Source: Sutcliffiella horikoshii (lineage in GTDB: Bacteria; Bacillota; Bacilli; Bacillales; Bacillaceae_I). From it: 64,000 nucleotides of DNA. Positions 21,028 to 29,455 of this stretch are shown here, one piece after another. Each line of letters opens with the position of its first letter. Within the stretch, counting starts at the first letter, position 1. Below the pieces are notes generated by a model that did no database searches, was not told the origin of the DNA, and worked only from the letters and a program-made list of their open reading frames with translations. The stretch spans positions 124,001 to 188,000 of the forward strand of contig NZ_JAIVKY010000005.1 in assembly GCF_020524325.1 (NCBI RefSeq), given 5' to 3'. The translations under genes and the position numbers were made by a program.

Positions 21028-21672
21028 ATGAAAGTAACAGTAGTTGGAGCAAACGGTCAGATTGGAAAACAACTTGTGCATTTCTTAAAAGATGAAGAAG
21101 GATACACTCCTATCGCAATGGTGCGTAAAGAAGAGCAAGCAGATAGTTTTGCTAAAGATGGGATTGAATCCGTATTGGCGGATTTAGAAGGTTCGGTGGA
21201 AGATCTAGCCAATGCTTTTAAAGGCAGTGATGCAGTGGTATTCACAGCTGGTTCTGGAGGAAACACTGGTTCAGACATGACATTATTAATTGATTTGGAT
21301 GGAGCAGCGAAAACAGTGGAAGCGGCGGAAAAGGCCGGTATCTCCCGTTATGTGATGGTTAGTGCGTTCCAAGCGGACAATCGCAAAAATTGGAACGACG
21401 ACCTTCGTCCATACTATGTAGCAAAACATTATGCAGATAAGGTTTTAATGGCAAGCGGCTTGGATTACACGATTGTGCGACCAGGTGGTTTAGTAAATGA
21501 ATCAGGTACTGGCAAGGTGAAAATCGGGGACAATATTGAACCTGGATCAATTGCTAGGGAAGATGTTGCCAAAGTATTGCTAGCAGTAATAGGGGCTAAA
21601 AATACGTATGGCGCTGCGTTTGACGTAGTTGCTGGTGAAGAAAGTGTAGAGAAAGCTGTGAGTAAGATATAA
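21028..21672 (+). CDS. yhfK: NAD(P)-binding atypical SDR, YhfK-like
   Basis: The 214-residue Rossmann protein starts KVTVVGANGQIGKQLV (glycine-rich dinucleotide site). It continues with VVFTAGSGGNTGSDMTLLIDLDGA, the active-site-like PYYVAKHYADKVL and YTIVRPGGLVNE, matching the B. subtilis YhfK/YwnB group of NAD(P)H-binding epimerase-like proteins. The substrate is unknown. The open frame extends upstream to 20911 through the previous terminator; ATG 21028 with AAGGGAGAG upstream is the clear start. Confidence 0.86.
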   Translation: MKVTVVGANGQIGKQLVHFLKDEEGYTPIAMVRKEEQADSFAKDGIESVLADLEGSVEDLANAFKGSDAVVFTAGSGGNTGSDMTLLIDLDGAAKTVEAAEKAGISRYVMVSAFQADNRKNWNDDLRPYYVAKHYADKVLMASGLDYTIVRPGGLVNESGTGKVKIGDNIEPGSIAREDVAKVLLAVIGAKNTYGAAFDVVAGEESVEKAVSKI

Positions 21673-21684
21673 TTAGGGAAGGCT

Positions 21685-21716
21685 AGACTGTCTCTTAAGA
21701 GGAGGCAGTCTTTTTA
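21685..21716 (+). terminator. Intrinsic terminator
   Basis: AGACTGTCTC (21685-21694) pairs with GAGGCAGTCT (21702-21711, including one G-U pair), followed by TTTTA. Confidence 0.78.
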
Positions 21717-21843
21717 TTTGCCTGTTTTTAAGTTATTTTCCAAACAGCGAATTTTATTTTCCGTTAGAGAAATTTACGAACCGTTTGATATTCACTCTTG
21801 ATATTGGTCTACCAACTATTCATCTTTCCATCTTCGTTTTAGT

Positions 21844-21969
21844 TTGTACAATTTAGTCCTAACCTTCTACCATAAAAAGACGCCCTTCTACATTTCCCGG
21901 ACTAGCTTCTACATTTCCCAAGCCCACTTCGACATCTAAAACCTAATGTTCTACAATTCAACCATCAAA
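21844..21969. repeat. 21-bp phased TTCTAC array, copy 2
   Basis: Cores at 21844 (TTGTAC), 21865, 21886, 21907, 21928 (TTCGAC) and 21949, again exactly 21 bp apart, six units in the same order as copy 1. It lies in the 378-bp gap between yhfK and the DUF218 gene. Nothing else was recognised there. Confidence 0.8.
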
Positions 21970-22050
21970 ATAAATAAACCTGAAACCAATCCCACCTCCA
22001 TTTCGTTATAGTAGTAATAGAAAAAACAAAACCAGATAAGGAAAAACAAA

Positions 22051-22629
22051 ATGATAACTAAAAAGCGAGTAAAAACGTTAACGAAAATCGTAATGGTTCC
22101 ACTACTAATCTACCTGATCATCGTCCACTCTCTCATCTATCAGACTGCTAAACAGGAACCTCCCAAAGATGTGGATTACCTAATCGTCCTTGGCGCACGA
22201 GTAAAGGGGGAAGTGATGACGAAAGCACTGCTATTCAGGGTTGAGGCAGCGCTAGAGTACTTGAAAAATAATCCGAATACCAAAGTCATCGCATCAGGCG
22301 GACAAGGGCCAGGAGAGGATATTACGGAAGCTGAGGCAATGAGAAGATATTTTGTGTCACATGGCATTAGTGAGGATAGAATCATATTGGAAGACCAATC
22401 GACTACTACGTTTGAAAACCTCTCCTTTTCAAAATCTTTAATGGAAGACGGTGCCTCTGTTACGATTGTGAGCAATGATTTTCATGTGTATCGGGCTTCT
22501 GTTATTGGGAAGAGACTTGATTTTGCCGAGGTTCATACACTTGCAGGGAAGACTCCGACAATAGCAATTTTCAAATTATGGTCACGGGAGTATTTTGCGG
22601 TAGCGAAAACATGGTTCGTAGATAAGTAA
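22051..22629 (+). CDS. DUF218 (YdcF/SanA-like) membrane-anchored protein
   Basis: A 192-residue protein with one N-terminal membrane helix (IVMVPLLIYLIIVHSLIY) and a DUF218 domain: DYLIVLGARVKG, VIASGGQGPGEDITEAEAMRRYFV, ILEDQSTTTFENL and VTIVSNDFHVYRA. Family members are linked to envelope integrity and vancomycin tolerance (SanA) or bind S-adenosylmethionine (YdcF); the reaction is not settled. AAGGAAA lies before ATG 22051. Monocistronic, with a terminator. Confidence 0.85.
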   Translation: MITKKRVKTLTKIVMVPLLIYLIIVHSLIYQTAKQEPPKDVDYLIVLGARVKGEVMTKALLFRVEAALEYLKNNPNTKVIASGGQGPGEDITEAEAMRRYFVSHGISEDRIILEDQSTTTFENLSFSKSLMEDGASVTIVSNDFHVYRASVIGKRLDFAEVHTLAGKTPTIAIFKLWSREYFAVAKTWFVDK

Positions 22630-22639
22630 TGGAATGATG

Positions 22640-22667
22640 AAACCTCCTGCCAATAGGAGGTTTTTTC
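22640..22667 (+). terminator. Intrinsic terminator
   Basis: AACCTCCT pairs with AGGAGGTT, followed by T4-5 at 22661-22666. Confidence 0.87.
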
Positions 22668-22718
22668 TATCCCCACTTTCCTATATAATAAGCAGTACTA
22701 GAAAAATGAGGTGACAGC

Positions 22719-23186
22719 ATGCTATATATTCTTTCGCAGTTAGTGTTCAGCTTCATAGCGGCAGCTGGTTTTGGAGTCCTGTTTAATGCACCGAGAAGGG
22801 CATTGATTCATTGCGGCACGGTTGGGATGATCGGGTGGATTTTTTACATAGTTTTGGCCGATGCCGGTGTGGATTCGGTGGTGGCTTCGTTTGTTGGCGC
22901 ATTTATGGTGGCGCTTGTGGGTCATATTATGGCGAAGCGTTTCAGGATGCCGATGATTATATTCAGTGTGGCAGGAATCATCCCGCTTGTACCGGGTGGT
23001 TTGGCGTATAATACGATGCGGCAAATTGCGGAGAATGATTATCTTGCTGCCATTCCATTAGCGGCAAAGGCATTTATGATATCAGGCGCCATCGCAATGG
23101 GGCTAGTGTTTGCTGAGGTTATCATGCAGGTTATCATGAATATCATAAAGCGGGCGTCTACTAATGTTAAGCGTGAGGTGAGTTAG
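22719..23186 (+). CDS. Threonine/serine exporter, small subunit (ThrE_2, YjjB-like)
   Basis: A 155-residue membrane protein with four to five helices and the PLVPGGLAYNTM motif, typical of the DUF3815/ThrE_2 half of split ThrE exporters. It works with the adjacent DUF1212 half encoded next. GGTGACAG precedes ATG 22719. The stop directly abuts the next start. Here the small half precedes the large half. The exported substrate is inferred from the family only. Confidence 0.82.
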   Translation: MLYILSQLVFSFIAAAGFGVLFNAPRRALIHCGTVGMIGWIFYIVLADAGVDSVVASFVGAFMVALVGHIMAKRFRMPMIIFSVAGIIPLVPGGLAYNTMRQIAENDYLAAIPLAAKAFMISGAIAMGLVFAEVIMQVIMNIIKRASTNVKREVS

Positions 23187-23942
23187 GTGACAAAAGAAAT
23201 GACAGAGCGGGAAACGGAGAAAATTCTGGAGGTCTGCCTGCTTGCCGGAAGAATTATGATGGAAGGGGGAGCGGAAACATACCGGGTGGAGGATACGATG
23301 ACAAGGATTGCAGCATCGTACGGTATTACAGAAACACACAGTTTTGTTACTCCTACAGGAATCATTGTATCGCTTCAAGGAGATAACCCTACCCGTCTAG
23401 TGAGAATTAATTCTAGAACCACAGATTTAGAAAAGGTCGCACAAGTTAATCAGATTTCTCGTAAAATTGCTGCAGGGGAGCTTTCTGTGCAAGGTGCTCA
23501 TCAATCATTAATCAAATTAGAAGAATCGCATCTTCTTTTTCCAATAAGTTATCAGATTCTAGCTGCGGCCTTTGTAAGCGGCTCTTTCCTAATTATGTTC
23601 AAAGGTGTATGGACGGATTTCCTACCGGCAATGATAGCTGGGGGTATGGGGTATTCGGGTCTTCTACTGATCCAACATTACACGAGGGTTAAGTTTTTTG
23701 CAGAGTTTTTCGCATCCTTAATCATTGGTCTTGTCTCGCTGGCGATGGTAACCTTTGGATTTGGGATGGAGCTGGATAAAATAATCATTGGTTCTGTTAT
23801 GCCATTGGTTCCTGGCCTGCTTATCACCAATGCGGTACGAGACCTGATGGTGGGACATTTCGTTTCAGGTTTATCCAAAGGAGCAGAGGCGCTTTTTACA
23901 GCCTTTGCCATTGGAGCAGGCGTGGCGGTTGTCTTCCTTTGA
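23187..23942 (+). CDS. Threonine/serine exporter, large subunit (ThrE/DUF1212, YjjP-like)
   Basis: The 251-residue product has a soluble N-terminal region (LLAGRIMMEGGAETYRVEDT, SFVTPTGIIVSL) with the DUF1212 signature, then five membrane helices ending in SVMPLVPGLLITNAVRDLM. GTG 23187 follows the preceding TAG without a gap, with GAGGTGAG as ribosome site. With the upstream gene it forms a two-subunit ThrE-type exporter. Confidence 0.85.
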   Translation: MTKEMTERETEKILEVCLLAGRIMMEGGAETYRVEDTMTRIAASYGITETHSFVTPTGIIVSLQGDNPTRLVRINSRTTDLEKVAQVNQISRKIAAGELSVQGAHQSLIKLEESHLLFPISYQILAAAFVSGSFLIMFKGVWTDFLPAMIAGGMGYSGLLLIQHYTRVKFFAEFFASLIIGLVSLAMVTFGFGMELDKIIIGSVMPLVPGLLITNAVRDLMVGHFVSGLSKGAEALFTAFAIGAGVAVVFL

Positions 23943-24083
23943 ACTGCCATCCGCCAAACCGTCCCCGCCTTAACGTTGGAAGATATTTCTCATTACAGTC
24001 ATGACAGGCAATTAACAGTATATTTCGTTATTTTACAATAATTACTTGTTTTCAATGAGTGGAAATCATATTAGATTAATAGT

Positions 24084-24704
24084 ATGAAAACTTTACAGAA
24101 AGTCCTCATAACTTTGTCGGTTGTCGCACTAGTCTTAGGTGGAAATACAGCTGCCCTGGCAGCTACTACTCACACTGTTCAATCCGGTGATACGATGTGG
24201 AAGATCGCGGTGAAATATCAGGTTGGAGTATCTGAATTGATTGCAGCGAATTCATCCATCAATAACCCTGACTTAATCTATCCAGGTCAAAGAATTACTA
24301 TTCCAGAAAAAGGGGAGGGGCAAACACAAGAAGAGCAGGTTGCTAAATTAGTAAACCAGGAACGTGCTAAATACGGGTTAAAGCCTTTGAAACTGAACTG
24401 GGAGTTATCTAGAGTTGCAAGATATAAATCTCAGGATATGATTGATAAAAGGTATTTCAGCCACACGTCGCCAACATATGGATCTCCATTCGATATGATT
24501 CGTAACTTTGGTATTTCTTACCGATCAGCAGGTGAAAACATTGCTGCTGGGCAACAAACACCACAAGAGGTCATGAATGCTTGGATGAACAGTGAAGGGC
24601 ATCGCAAAAATATTTTATCAAACCAATATACGGAAATTGGAGTGGGCTATGCGAAAGGTGGCCAATATGGTCATTACTGGACGCAAATGTTCATCTCAAG
24701 ATAA
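24084..24704 (+). CDS. Secreted LysM-CAP domain protein
   Basis: A 206-residue exported protein: signal peptide (to about residue 27, LAATTHT), one LysM peptidoglycan-binding motif (HTVQSGDTMWKIAVKYQVGVSELIAAN..., residues 29-74) and a CAP/SCP domain with LVNQERAKYGLKPL, FSHTSP, AGENIAAGQQTPQEVMNAWMNSEGHRKNIL and HYWTQMF. These are found in spore-coat-associated (YkwD/SafA-type) and wall proteins. No Shine-Dalgarno is visible: ATG 24084 follows GATTAATAGT, and a CATATTAGAT sequence lies just upstream, so the mRNA could be leaderless or nearly so. Confidence 0.86.
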   Translation: MKTLQKVLITLSVVALVLGGNTAALAATTHTVQSGDTMWKIAVKYQVGVSELIAANSSINNPDLIYPGQRITIPEKGEGQTQEEQVAKLVNQERAKYGLKPLKLNWELSRVARYKSQDMIDKRYFSHTSPTYGSPFDMIRNFGISYRSAGENIAAGQQTPQEVMNAWMNSEGHRKNILSNQYTEIGVGYAKGGQYGHYWTQMFISR

Positions 24705-24746
24705 AACGAAAGGCGGTACCTCACCAAGAGGATACCGCCTTTCGTT
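24705..24746. terminator. Strong hairpin between convergent genes
   Basis: AACGAAAGGCGGTA pairs with TACCGCCTTTCGTT. On the minus strand it is followed by TTATC, on the plus by ATGAAAA. It probably terminates both flanking transcripts. Confidence 0.75.
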
Positions 24747-24756
24747 ATGAAAACGT

Positions 24757-25482
24757 CTAATTTCTCTCCATTTTGATCTGAAACTTATATCGGTCTCCTC
24801 TATAAACGGATTTAACAAGTTCTAGAGGAGTTCCATCATGGAGAAAGGTGTTGCGTTGAATATATAACATCGGATGATCTTTCTCAATATACAATAGTTT
24901 TTCATGTTCTTCTGAGGCCCTAACTGATTCTATCAATTGTTCCGCATGGGTTATTCGTAAACCCAGTTTCTCTTCTACATAGGAATATATAGAGGCCTTG
25001 ACCTCCTCTTCTGTGAGGCCTTTTACCAAGTTCGCAGAAAGGTAGTTCGTTTCAAGGGCCATTGGCTCCCCATCAGCAAGGCGGATTCTCTTTATTTCAT
25101 ATACAGGTGCGTATTCTCTTATTTTCAATTCATTAGCGATAAAACTGTTTGCCGGAATGATTTCAAAGTGGATCAATTTACTGGTTGGAGTCATGCCGCG
25201 TTTTTTCATATCTTCTGTAAAGCTAGTCAAACCTTGAAGAGGCTGCTCGATCTTTTTTTCAGAGACAAAAGTGCCACTTCCTTTTTTTCTGTATAGAAGA
25301 CCTTCATTAACAAGGGAATTTATAGCCTGTCTTACTGTCATTCGGCTGATTCCATAGCTCTCGGCATATTCTCTTTCCGATGGGATATTTTCACCAGGCA
25401 AGATGTATCCCGATTCAATTTGGTTTTTTATAAAAGATTCCAATTGATAATAAATTGGAATAGGTGATGTTTTATCAATCAT
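24757..25482 (-). CDS. nagR: GntR/HutC-family repressor of N-acetylglucosamine use
   Basis: The 241-residue protein has an N-terminal winged helix (PIYYQLESFIKNQIESG, PSEREYAESYGISRMTVRQAI, GLLYRKKGSGTFV) and a C-terminal UTRA ligand domain (from about residue 85). It matches B. subtilis NagR (YvoA), which binds glucosamine-6-P or GlcNAc-6-P and releases dre operators. It is the last gene of nagA-nagB-nagR, 19 nt after nagB, so it likely controls its own operon through the palindrome at 27491-27524. Confidence 0.92.
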   Translation of the reverse strand: MIDKTSPIPIYYQLESFIKNQIESGYILPGENIPSEREYAESYGISRMTVRQAINSLVNEGLLYRKKGSGTFVSEKKIEQPLQGLTSFTEDMKKRGMTPTSKLIHFEIIPANSFIANELKIREYAPVYEIKRIRLADGEPMALETNYLSANLVKGLTEEEVKASIYSYVEEKLGLRITHAEQLIESVRASEEHEKLLYIEKDHPMLYIQRNTFLHDGTPLELVKSVYRGDRYKFQIKMERN

Positions 25483-25501
25483 TTAGGGTATTTCGCTCCT
25501 T

Positions 25502-26239
25502 TCAAGCAATAATGCTGGAAGTGTCGAGTACAGATTGGTCTGCCAAGATTTTCACACATGGGTGCTTTTTCAAAATAGAAGCGGGGAAGTCCTCTGATAT
25601 CTCGCCATATAACAATTGCTCATATGCTTGTCTTTTGTTGGCGCCGGCTACGAGCAGAAGGATTTCTTTGGCATCCATAATAGAGTTGATGCCCATTGTA
25701 ATGGCATGTGTTGGTACATCTTCTATGTTTTCAAAGAATCGTGAATTCGCCTTTCTGGTGGAATCCGTCAACTCCACAATATGTGTCCTACTTGAAAAAG
25801 AAGTGCCAGGTTCGTTAAAACCAATATGCCCGTTAGCTCCAAGTCCCAAGATTTGAAGGTCAATTGGTCCATGCTTCTTTAATTTCTCCTCGTAAAGGCT
25901 GCATTCATGTTGTGGGTGAGGGCTCATTCCATCGGGAATAAATGTGTATTCATGTTGAATGTCTATATGCTGAAAAAGATGTTTTTCCATAAAAGCATAA
26001 TAGCTGTTTGAATTTTTTTTGCTCATCCCCACATACTCATCCAGATTAAATGTAGTAACATTCCGATAGCATGTTCCCATTGTTATATGATCCTTTATTA
26101 ACTGTTCATACATCCCGGTCGGAGTGCTTCCGGTGGCAAGCCCGAGAACAATATGAGGATTTTCTTGCACTTTTCTTGAAACATACGACGCTGCTTCTTT
26201 ACTTAACGCCTCATAAGAAGTTGTAGTGATGATATCCAT
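25502..26239 (-). CDS. nagB: Glucosamine-6-phosphate deaminase
   Basis: Converts glucosamine-6-P to fructose-6-P and ammonia. The 245 residues include LGLATGSTPTGMYEQL, FNLDEYVGM, LGLGANGHIGFNEPG (catalytic Asp/His region) and THAITMGINSIMDA. The length matches the shorter Bacillus NagB type without the long allosteric C-terminus of the E. coli enzyme. It begins 4 nt after nagA. Confidence 0.95.
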   Translation of the reverse strand: MDIITTTSYEALSKEAASYVSRKVQENPHIVLGLATGSTPTGMYEQLIKDHITMGTCYRNVTTFNLDEYVGMSKKNSNSYYAFMEKHLFQHIDIQHEYTFIPDGMSPHPQHECSLYEEKLKKHGPIDLQILGLGANGHIGFNEPGTSFSSRTHIVELTDSTRKANSRFFENIEDVPTHAITMGINSIMDAKEILLLVAGANKRQAYEQLLYGEISEDFPASILKKHPCVKILADQSVLDTSSIIA

Positions 26240-26243
26240 GCTT

Positions 26244-27434
26244 TTACTCTCCTTTATACGACAGAATCCCTTTGCAGAAGGTCATTTTCACATGCATTTC
26301 TTCATCTAAAATAACAATATCTGCATCCTTGCCGATCGCTATGCTACCTTTTCGATCCCAGACGCAAAGTCGTTTGGCAGGATTGACTGATGCCATTCGA
26401 ATTGCTTCCTGCATCGTGCAATCGGTGAATTTCTTCATATTCCTAACCGCGTCATTCATTTTCAATACACTTCCGGCCAGAGTTCCATCTTCAAGAAGGG
26501 CGGTCTGATTCTCCACCATCACTTTCTGGCCTCCAAGCTCATACTCTCCATCTTCCAACCATTTTGCTCTCATGGAATCGGTTATTAATAGAATGTTATC
26601 CACACCTTTAGCAAGAAATGTTGTTTTTACCATGGCAGGATGAACATGTATCCCGTCAGCAATCATTTCCAAAAAGAGTTCAGGATGGGCCAAGCCAGCA
26701 CCTGCTACGCCTGGTTCACGGTGATGACTTCCGCGCATTCCGTTGAAAAAGTGGGTAATATGTTCAGCACCCGCTTCCATTGCTTCTACTACCTCAGTAT
26801 ATAAAGCATCGGAATGCCCGATGGAGGCGATGACTCCTGTATCGGAAAGAAATTTGACCAGTTCCAAACCATTTTTACCTTCAGGTGCCAACGTAACCAA
26901 CTTAATGTGATTGCCAGACTCAGACTGGAATTGGCAAAATGTTTCCACTGATGGTTCTAAAATAAAGGCAGGTGGCTGTGCACCAGCGCGTTTTTTATTG
27001 ATAAAAGGTCCCTCAAGATGCACTCCCAATGCTTCGCTTCCAACATGATTCTGTTTTTGATTAGAAATGAAAGAATTAACATTCTGCAATGCTCTTTCTA
27101 GTTCCGATTTTTCTTGCGTTATGGTGGTCGCTAAAAAACTAGTGGTTCCCTCTTTTGGTAGAGTCGTTGCCATCGTTTCGATACAATCCTTTTTTGCATC
27201 CATCACATCGGCTCCATTTAATCCGTGGATGTGTATGTCAATAAAGCCTGGAGAGGCATATAAGCTTTCCGATATATGGATTTCCGTCAGATTTTCATCG
27301 TTGTTGTAATTTTCTATGGGACCAAAGTCAGCGATTTTCCCCTCTTTAATCATGACATATCCATTTTGGATTACTTCCTCTTCCGTAACGATCTTCATGG
27401 AGAGGAGAGAATAACTATTTGGTTGAGAAGCCAT
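26244..27434 (-). CDS. nagA: N-acetylglucosamine-6-phosphate deacetylase
   Basis: First step of GlcNAc-6-P breakdown, giving glucosamine-6-P plus acetate. The 396-residue amidohydrolase shows the metal site PGFIDIHIHG, GVHLEGPFINKKRAGAQ, ASIGHSDA, THFFNGMRG and the catalytic-Asp-type ILLITDSMRA. ATG 27434 follows AAAGGTGAC. First gene of the nag operon, directly downstream of the operator. Confidence 0.95.
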   Translation of the reverse strand: MASQPNSYSLLSMKIVTEEEVIQNGYVMIKEGKIADFGPIENYNNDENLTEIHISESLYASPGFIDIHIHGLNGADVMDAKKDCIETMATTLPKEGTTSFLATTITQEKSELERALQNVNSFISNQKQNHVGSEALGVHLEGPFINKKRAGAQPPAFILEPSVETFCQFQSESGNHIKLVTLAPEGKNGLELVKFLSDTGVIASIGHSDALYTEVVEAMEAGAEHITHFFNGMRGSHHREPGVAGAGLAHPELFLEMIADGIHVHPAMVKTTFLAKGVDNILLITDSMRAKWLEDGEYELGGQKVMVENQTALLEDGTLAGSVLKMNDAVRNMKKFTDCTMQEAIRMASVNPAKRLCVWDRKGSIAIGKDADIVILDEEMHVKMTFCKGILSYKGE

Positions 27435-27490
27435 ATAGAAGTCACCTTTTTCTATTTATTATATGTATAGTTTAGCAAAAATATGTCTAG

Positions 27491-27524
27491 TTGTATATAC
27501 CAATTTACTTATTGGTATATACAA
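27491..27524 (-). promoter_or_regulatory. Palindromic NagR operator upstream of nagA
   Basis: TTGTATATACCAAT (27491-27504) and ATTGGTATATACAA (27511-27524) form a perfect 14-bp inverted repeat with a 6-nt spacer. Each half contains the HutC-type core GGTATATAC. It lies 57-90 nt upstream of the nagA start. Confidence 0.8.
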
Positions 27525-27625
27525 ATTTCGTCGCGCAAATTCCAAAATTATTCTATCCAATTTTCTTATGAAATAATATACTATTAACAGAATAGAAGCA
27601 TAGAATACTAGAAAGGTGACTCATC

Positions 27626-28132
27626 ATGAATAACTTGACTATCGATATAAGAAATGCTGTTATAGAAGACTTACCCGAAATAGTTTCGATCTATAATTCC
27701 ACTATAGAAAGCAGGATGGTGACTGCTGATACTTCTCCAGTCACAGTGGAAAGTAGAAAGGAATGGTTTGATAAACATAATAAAAATAGACCCTTAAAGG
27801 TAGTGGAACTGAATAATCAGATTTGTGCCTGGATAAGTTTTCAAAATTTTTACGGTCGTCCTGCCTATCAGGCAACAGCAGAGGTAAGTATTTACCTTAG
27901 CGAAGAAATTAGAGGGAAGGGACTCGGGGCAAAGATATTAGAAAAAGCAATGGAAGAATGTCCAGCTCTTCAAATCGAGAATTTATTGGCATTCATTTTT
28001 GCACATAATGTCCCAAGTATTCGCTTGTTTGAGAAATATGGATTTGAAAAATGGGGATATCTCCCTGGTGTCGCGGAACTTGATTCTGTAAAAAGGGATT
28101 TGATTATCTTGGGGAGAAAAATAGTAGAGTAG
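27626..28132 (+). CDS. GNAT acetyltransferase, phosphinothricin-acetyltransferase-like
   Basis: A 168-residue N-acetyltransferase. IRNAVIEDLPEIVSIYNSTIES, the AEVSIYLSEEIRGKGLGAKIL acetyl-CoA loop and FAHNVPSIRLFEKYGFEKWG resemble the PAT/YwnH group that acetylates phosphinothricin, methionine sulfoximine or related amino acid analogues. AAAGGTGAC lies 9 nt before ATG 27626. It probably forms an operon with the next two genes (gaps of 11 and 7 nt). Confidence 0.83.
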   Translation: MNNLTIDIRNAVIEDLPEIVSIYNSTIESRMVTADTSPVTVESRKEWFDKHNKNRPLKVVELNNQICAWISFQNFYGRPAYQATAEVSIYLSEEIRGKGLGAKILEKAMEECPALQIENLLAFIFAHNVPSIRLFEKYGFEKWGYLPGVAELDSVKRDLIILGRKIVE

Positions 28133-28143
28133 GAGGAAGTAGA

Positions 28144-28482
28144 ATGAAATGGAAATGGGGGCTCATCATTTTCACAGGCATACTACTAGTGACAGGAACA
28201 CTACTTGCATTCAATGAAGAGGTAAGGGGAGCAGCAAAGTTAGCCTTGACCGGTTCACCTGTTGTAACACTTTCCGCAGAAGAAGATTCAAAAACAGTCA
28301 TGGCAAAAATGAACGAAGGCACAGGATTACAGGATGTACTTTCCCATGTTGAAGAAAACGGTTGGGTATTTGAAGAACAATTAGGTTCTACCTTTCTTTT
28401 TTCAAGAGGGGATGAGAGTCTCGTTATCATGTTAAAGATGTGGACAAACCAATATATTGTAGCAGAGATGACAGAGGGGTAG
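28144..28482 (+). CDS. Short exported or membrane-anchored protein, unknown
   Basis: A 112-residue product with an N-terminal hydrophobic segment (WGLIIFTGILLVTGTLLAF), then a soluble region with two beta/helix patterns (LQDVLSHVEENGWVFEEQLGSTFLF...). GAGGAAGT precedes ATG 28144. It is sandwiched between two acetyltransferase genes with short gaps. No family recognised. Confidence 0.7.
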   Translation: MKWKWGLIIFTGILLVTGTLLAFNEEVRGAAKLALTGSPVVTLSAEEDSKTVMAKMNEGTGLQDVLSHVEENGWVFEEQLGSTFLFSRGDESLVIMLKMWTNQYIVAEMTEG

Positions 28483-28489
28483 GGAGATC

Positions 28490-29032
28490 ATGCTAAAGCC
28501 AGTACCAATGCTCAGAACGGAGAGACTTCAGTTAAGAAGTCTTACGTTAAGAGATTCAGATGTTATTTTTTCTTATTTTTCCCAACCGGAGATGACCAAA
28601 TTCTACGGGATGGAGCCTTTTCAGACAAAAATAGAGGCTGATAAATTCATTAAAGACTTTATTGATGACTATACAACTCTTTATAGATGGGGAATCGTCG
28701 AGAAGGAAACAAATACTCTCATAGGGACATGCGGTTTTCATGCAATATCTGAAAAACATCAGCGTGCAGAAATAGGGTATGAAATAGATATTCCTTATTG
28801 GGGAAAAGGTTATGCAACAGAGGCCATTGGGGCATTGGTCCACTTTGGGTTCGAGGCGATGAACTTACACCGTATAGGAGCAAATGTCTATCCTGAGAAT
28901 GTAGGGTCGAGAAAGGTTTTAGAGAAATTAGGGTTTACTCATGAAGGTCTTTTAAGAGGATATTTATATCAAGGTGGAAAATTTCATGATGCAAACGTCT
29001 TTTCCATACTCAGAGAAGATATGAATAAATAA
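28490..29032 (+). CDS. RimJ/RimL-type GNAT acetyltransferase
   Basis: A 180-residue protein with the RimJ-like layout: LRTERLQLRSLTLRDSD, FYGMEPF, IGTCGFHAISEKHQRAEIGYEI, the acetyl-CoA motif YWGKGYATEAIGALVHFGF and NVGSRKVLEKLGFTHEG. Such enzymes acetylate protein N-termini or small amines; the target is unknown. Last gene of a three-gene run, followed by a terminator. Confidence 0.88.
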   Translation: MLKPVPMLRTERLQLRSLTLRDSDVIFSYFSQPEMTKFYGMEPFQTKIEADKFIKDFIDDYTTLYRWGIVEKETNTLIGTCGFHAISEKHQRAEIGYEIDIPYWGKGYATEAIGALVHFGFEAMNLHRIGANVYPENVGSRKVLEKLGFTHEGLLRGYLYQGGKFHDANVFSILREDMNK

Positions 29033-29040
29033 ACGATTTA

Positions 29041-29082
29041 AATTACAGGCCGGAAAACACTTTCCACCCTGTAATTTTTTTT
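29041..29082 (+). terminator. Intrinsic terminator
   Basis: ATTACAGG pairs with CCTGTAAT, with an inner GGAAA/TTTCC stem, followed by T7-8. Confidence 0.85.
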
Positions 29083-29109
29083 GAAAAGCTTTTGAAAGCT
29101 TGTTAATCC

Positions 29110-29455
29110 GTTGATTTCCGTTCCAGGCGCTTCGCTTATCCGAAGGGCGGTCCGTGAGCCTCCTCAGGCTTCGCCTTCTGGGGTCTCACCTGTCCCTTCC
29201 TCCCGCGGGCGTCTGCGCGCCTTCCACTCCAATCAACAAGAGGTCTTTATTTCATTCTAGGAATTAAAAAGGCATCTTAATGAGATTAATGAATAAGTAT
29301 TAACCTATCGTTCACGTGATTTTCAGCTGTGAATTGGAGCAAATGGCGTAGACTCCAGCGGGGGAGTAACGGTAGGTTGAGACCCCACAGGCGAAGCCGA
29401 GGAGGCTCAAGCACCGTCCCGCGGAAAGCGAAGCCATTTGCGGAAAGGAACAGCG
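29110..29455. repeat. Composite palindromic element (copy B)
   Basis: The cleanest full-length composite. The left arm (29110-29237, minus orientation) runs GTTGATT...AATCAAC with GGCGC/GCGCC. The spacer (29238-29324) contains CCTATCGTTCACG. The right arm (29325-29455, plus orientation) runs AGCTGT...ACAGC with AAATGGC (29341-29347)/GCCATTT (29433-29439). It fills the 560-bp gap between two acetyltransferase genes. Confidence 0.88.
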
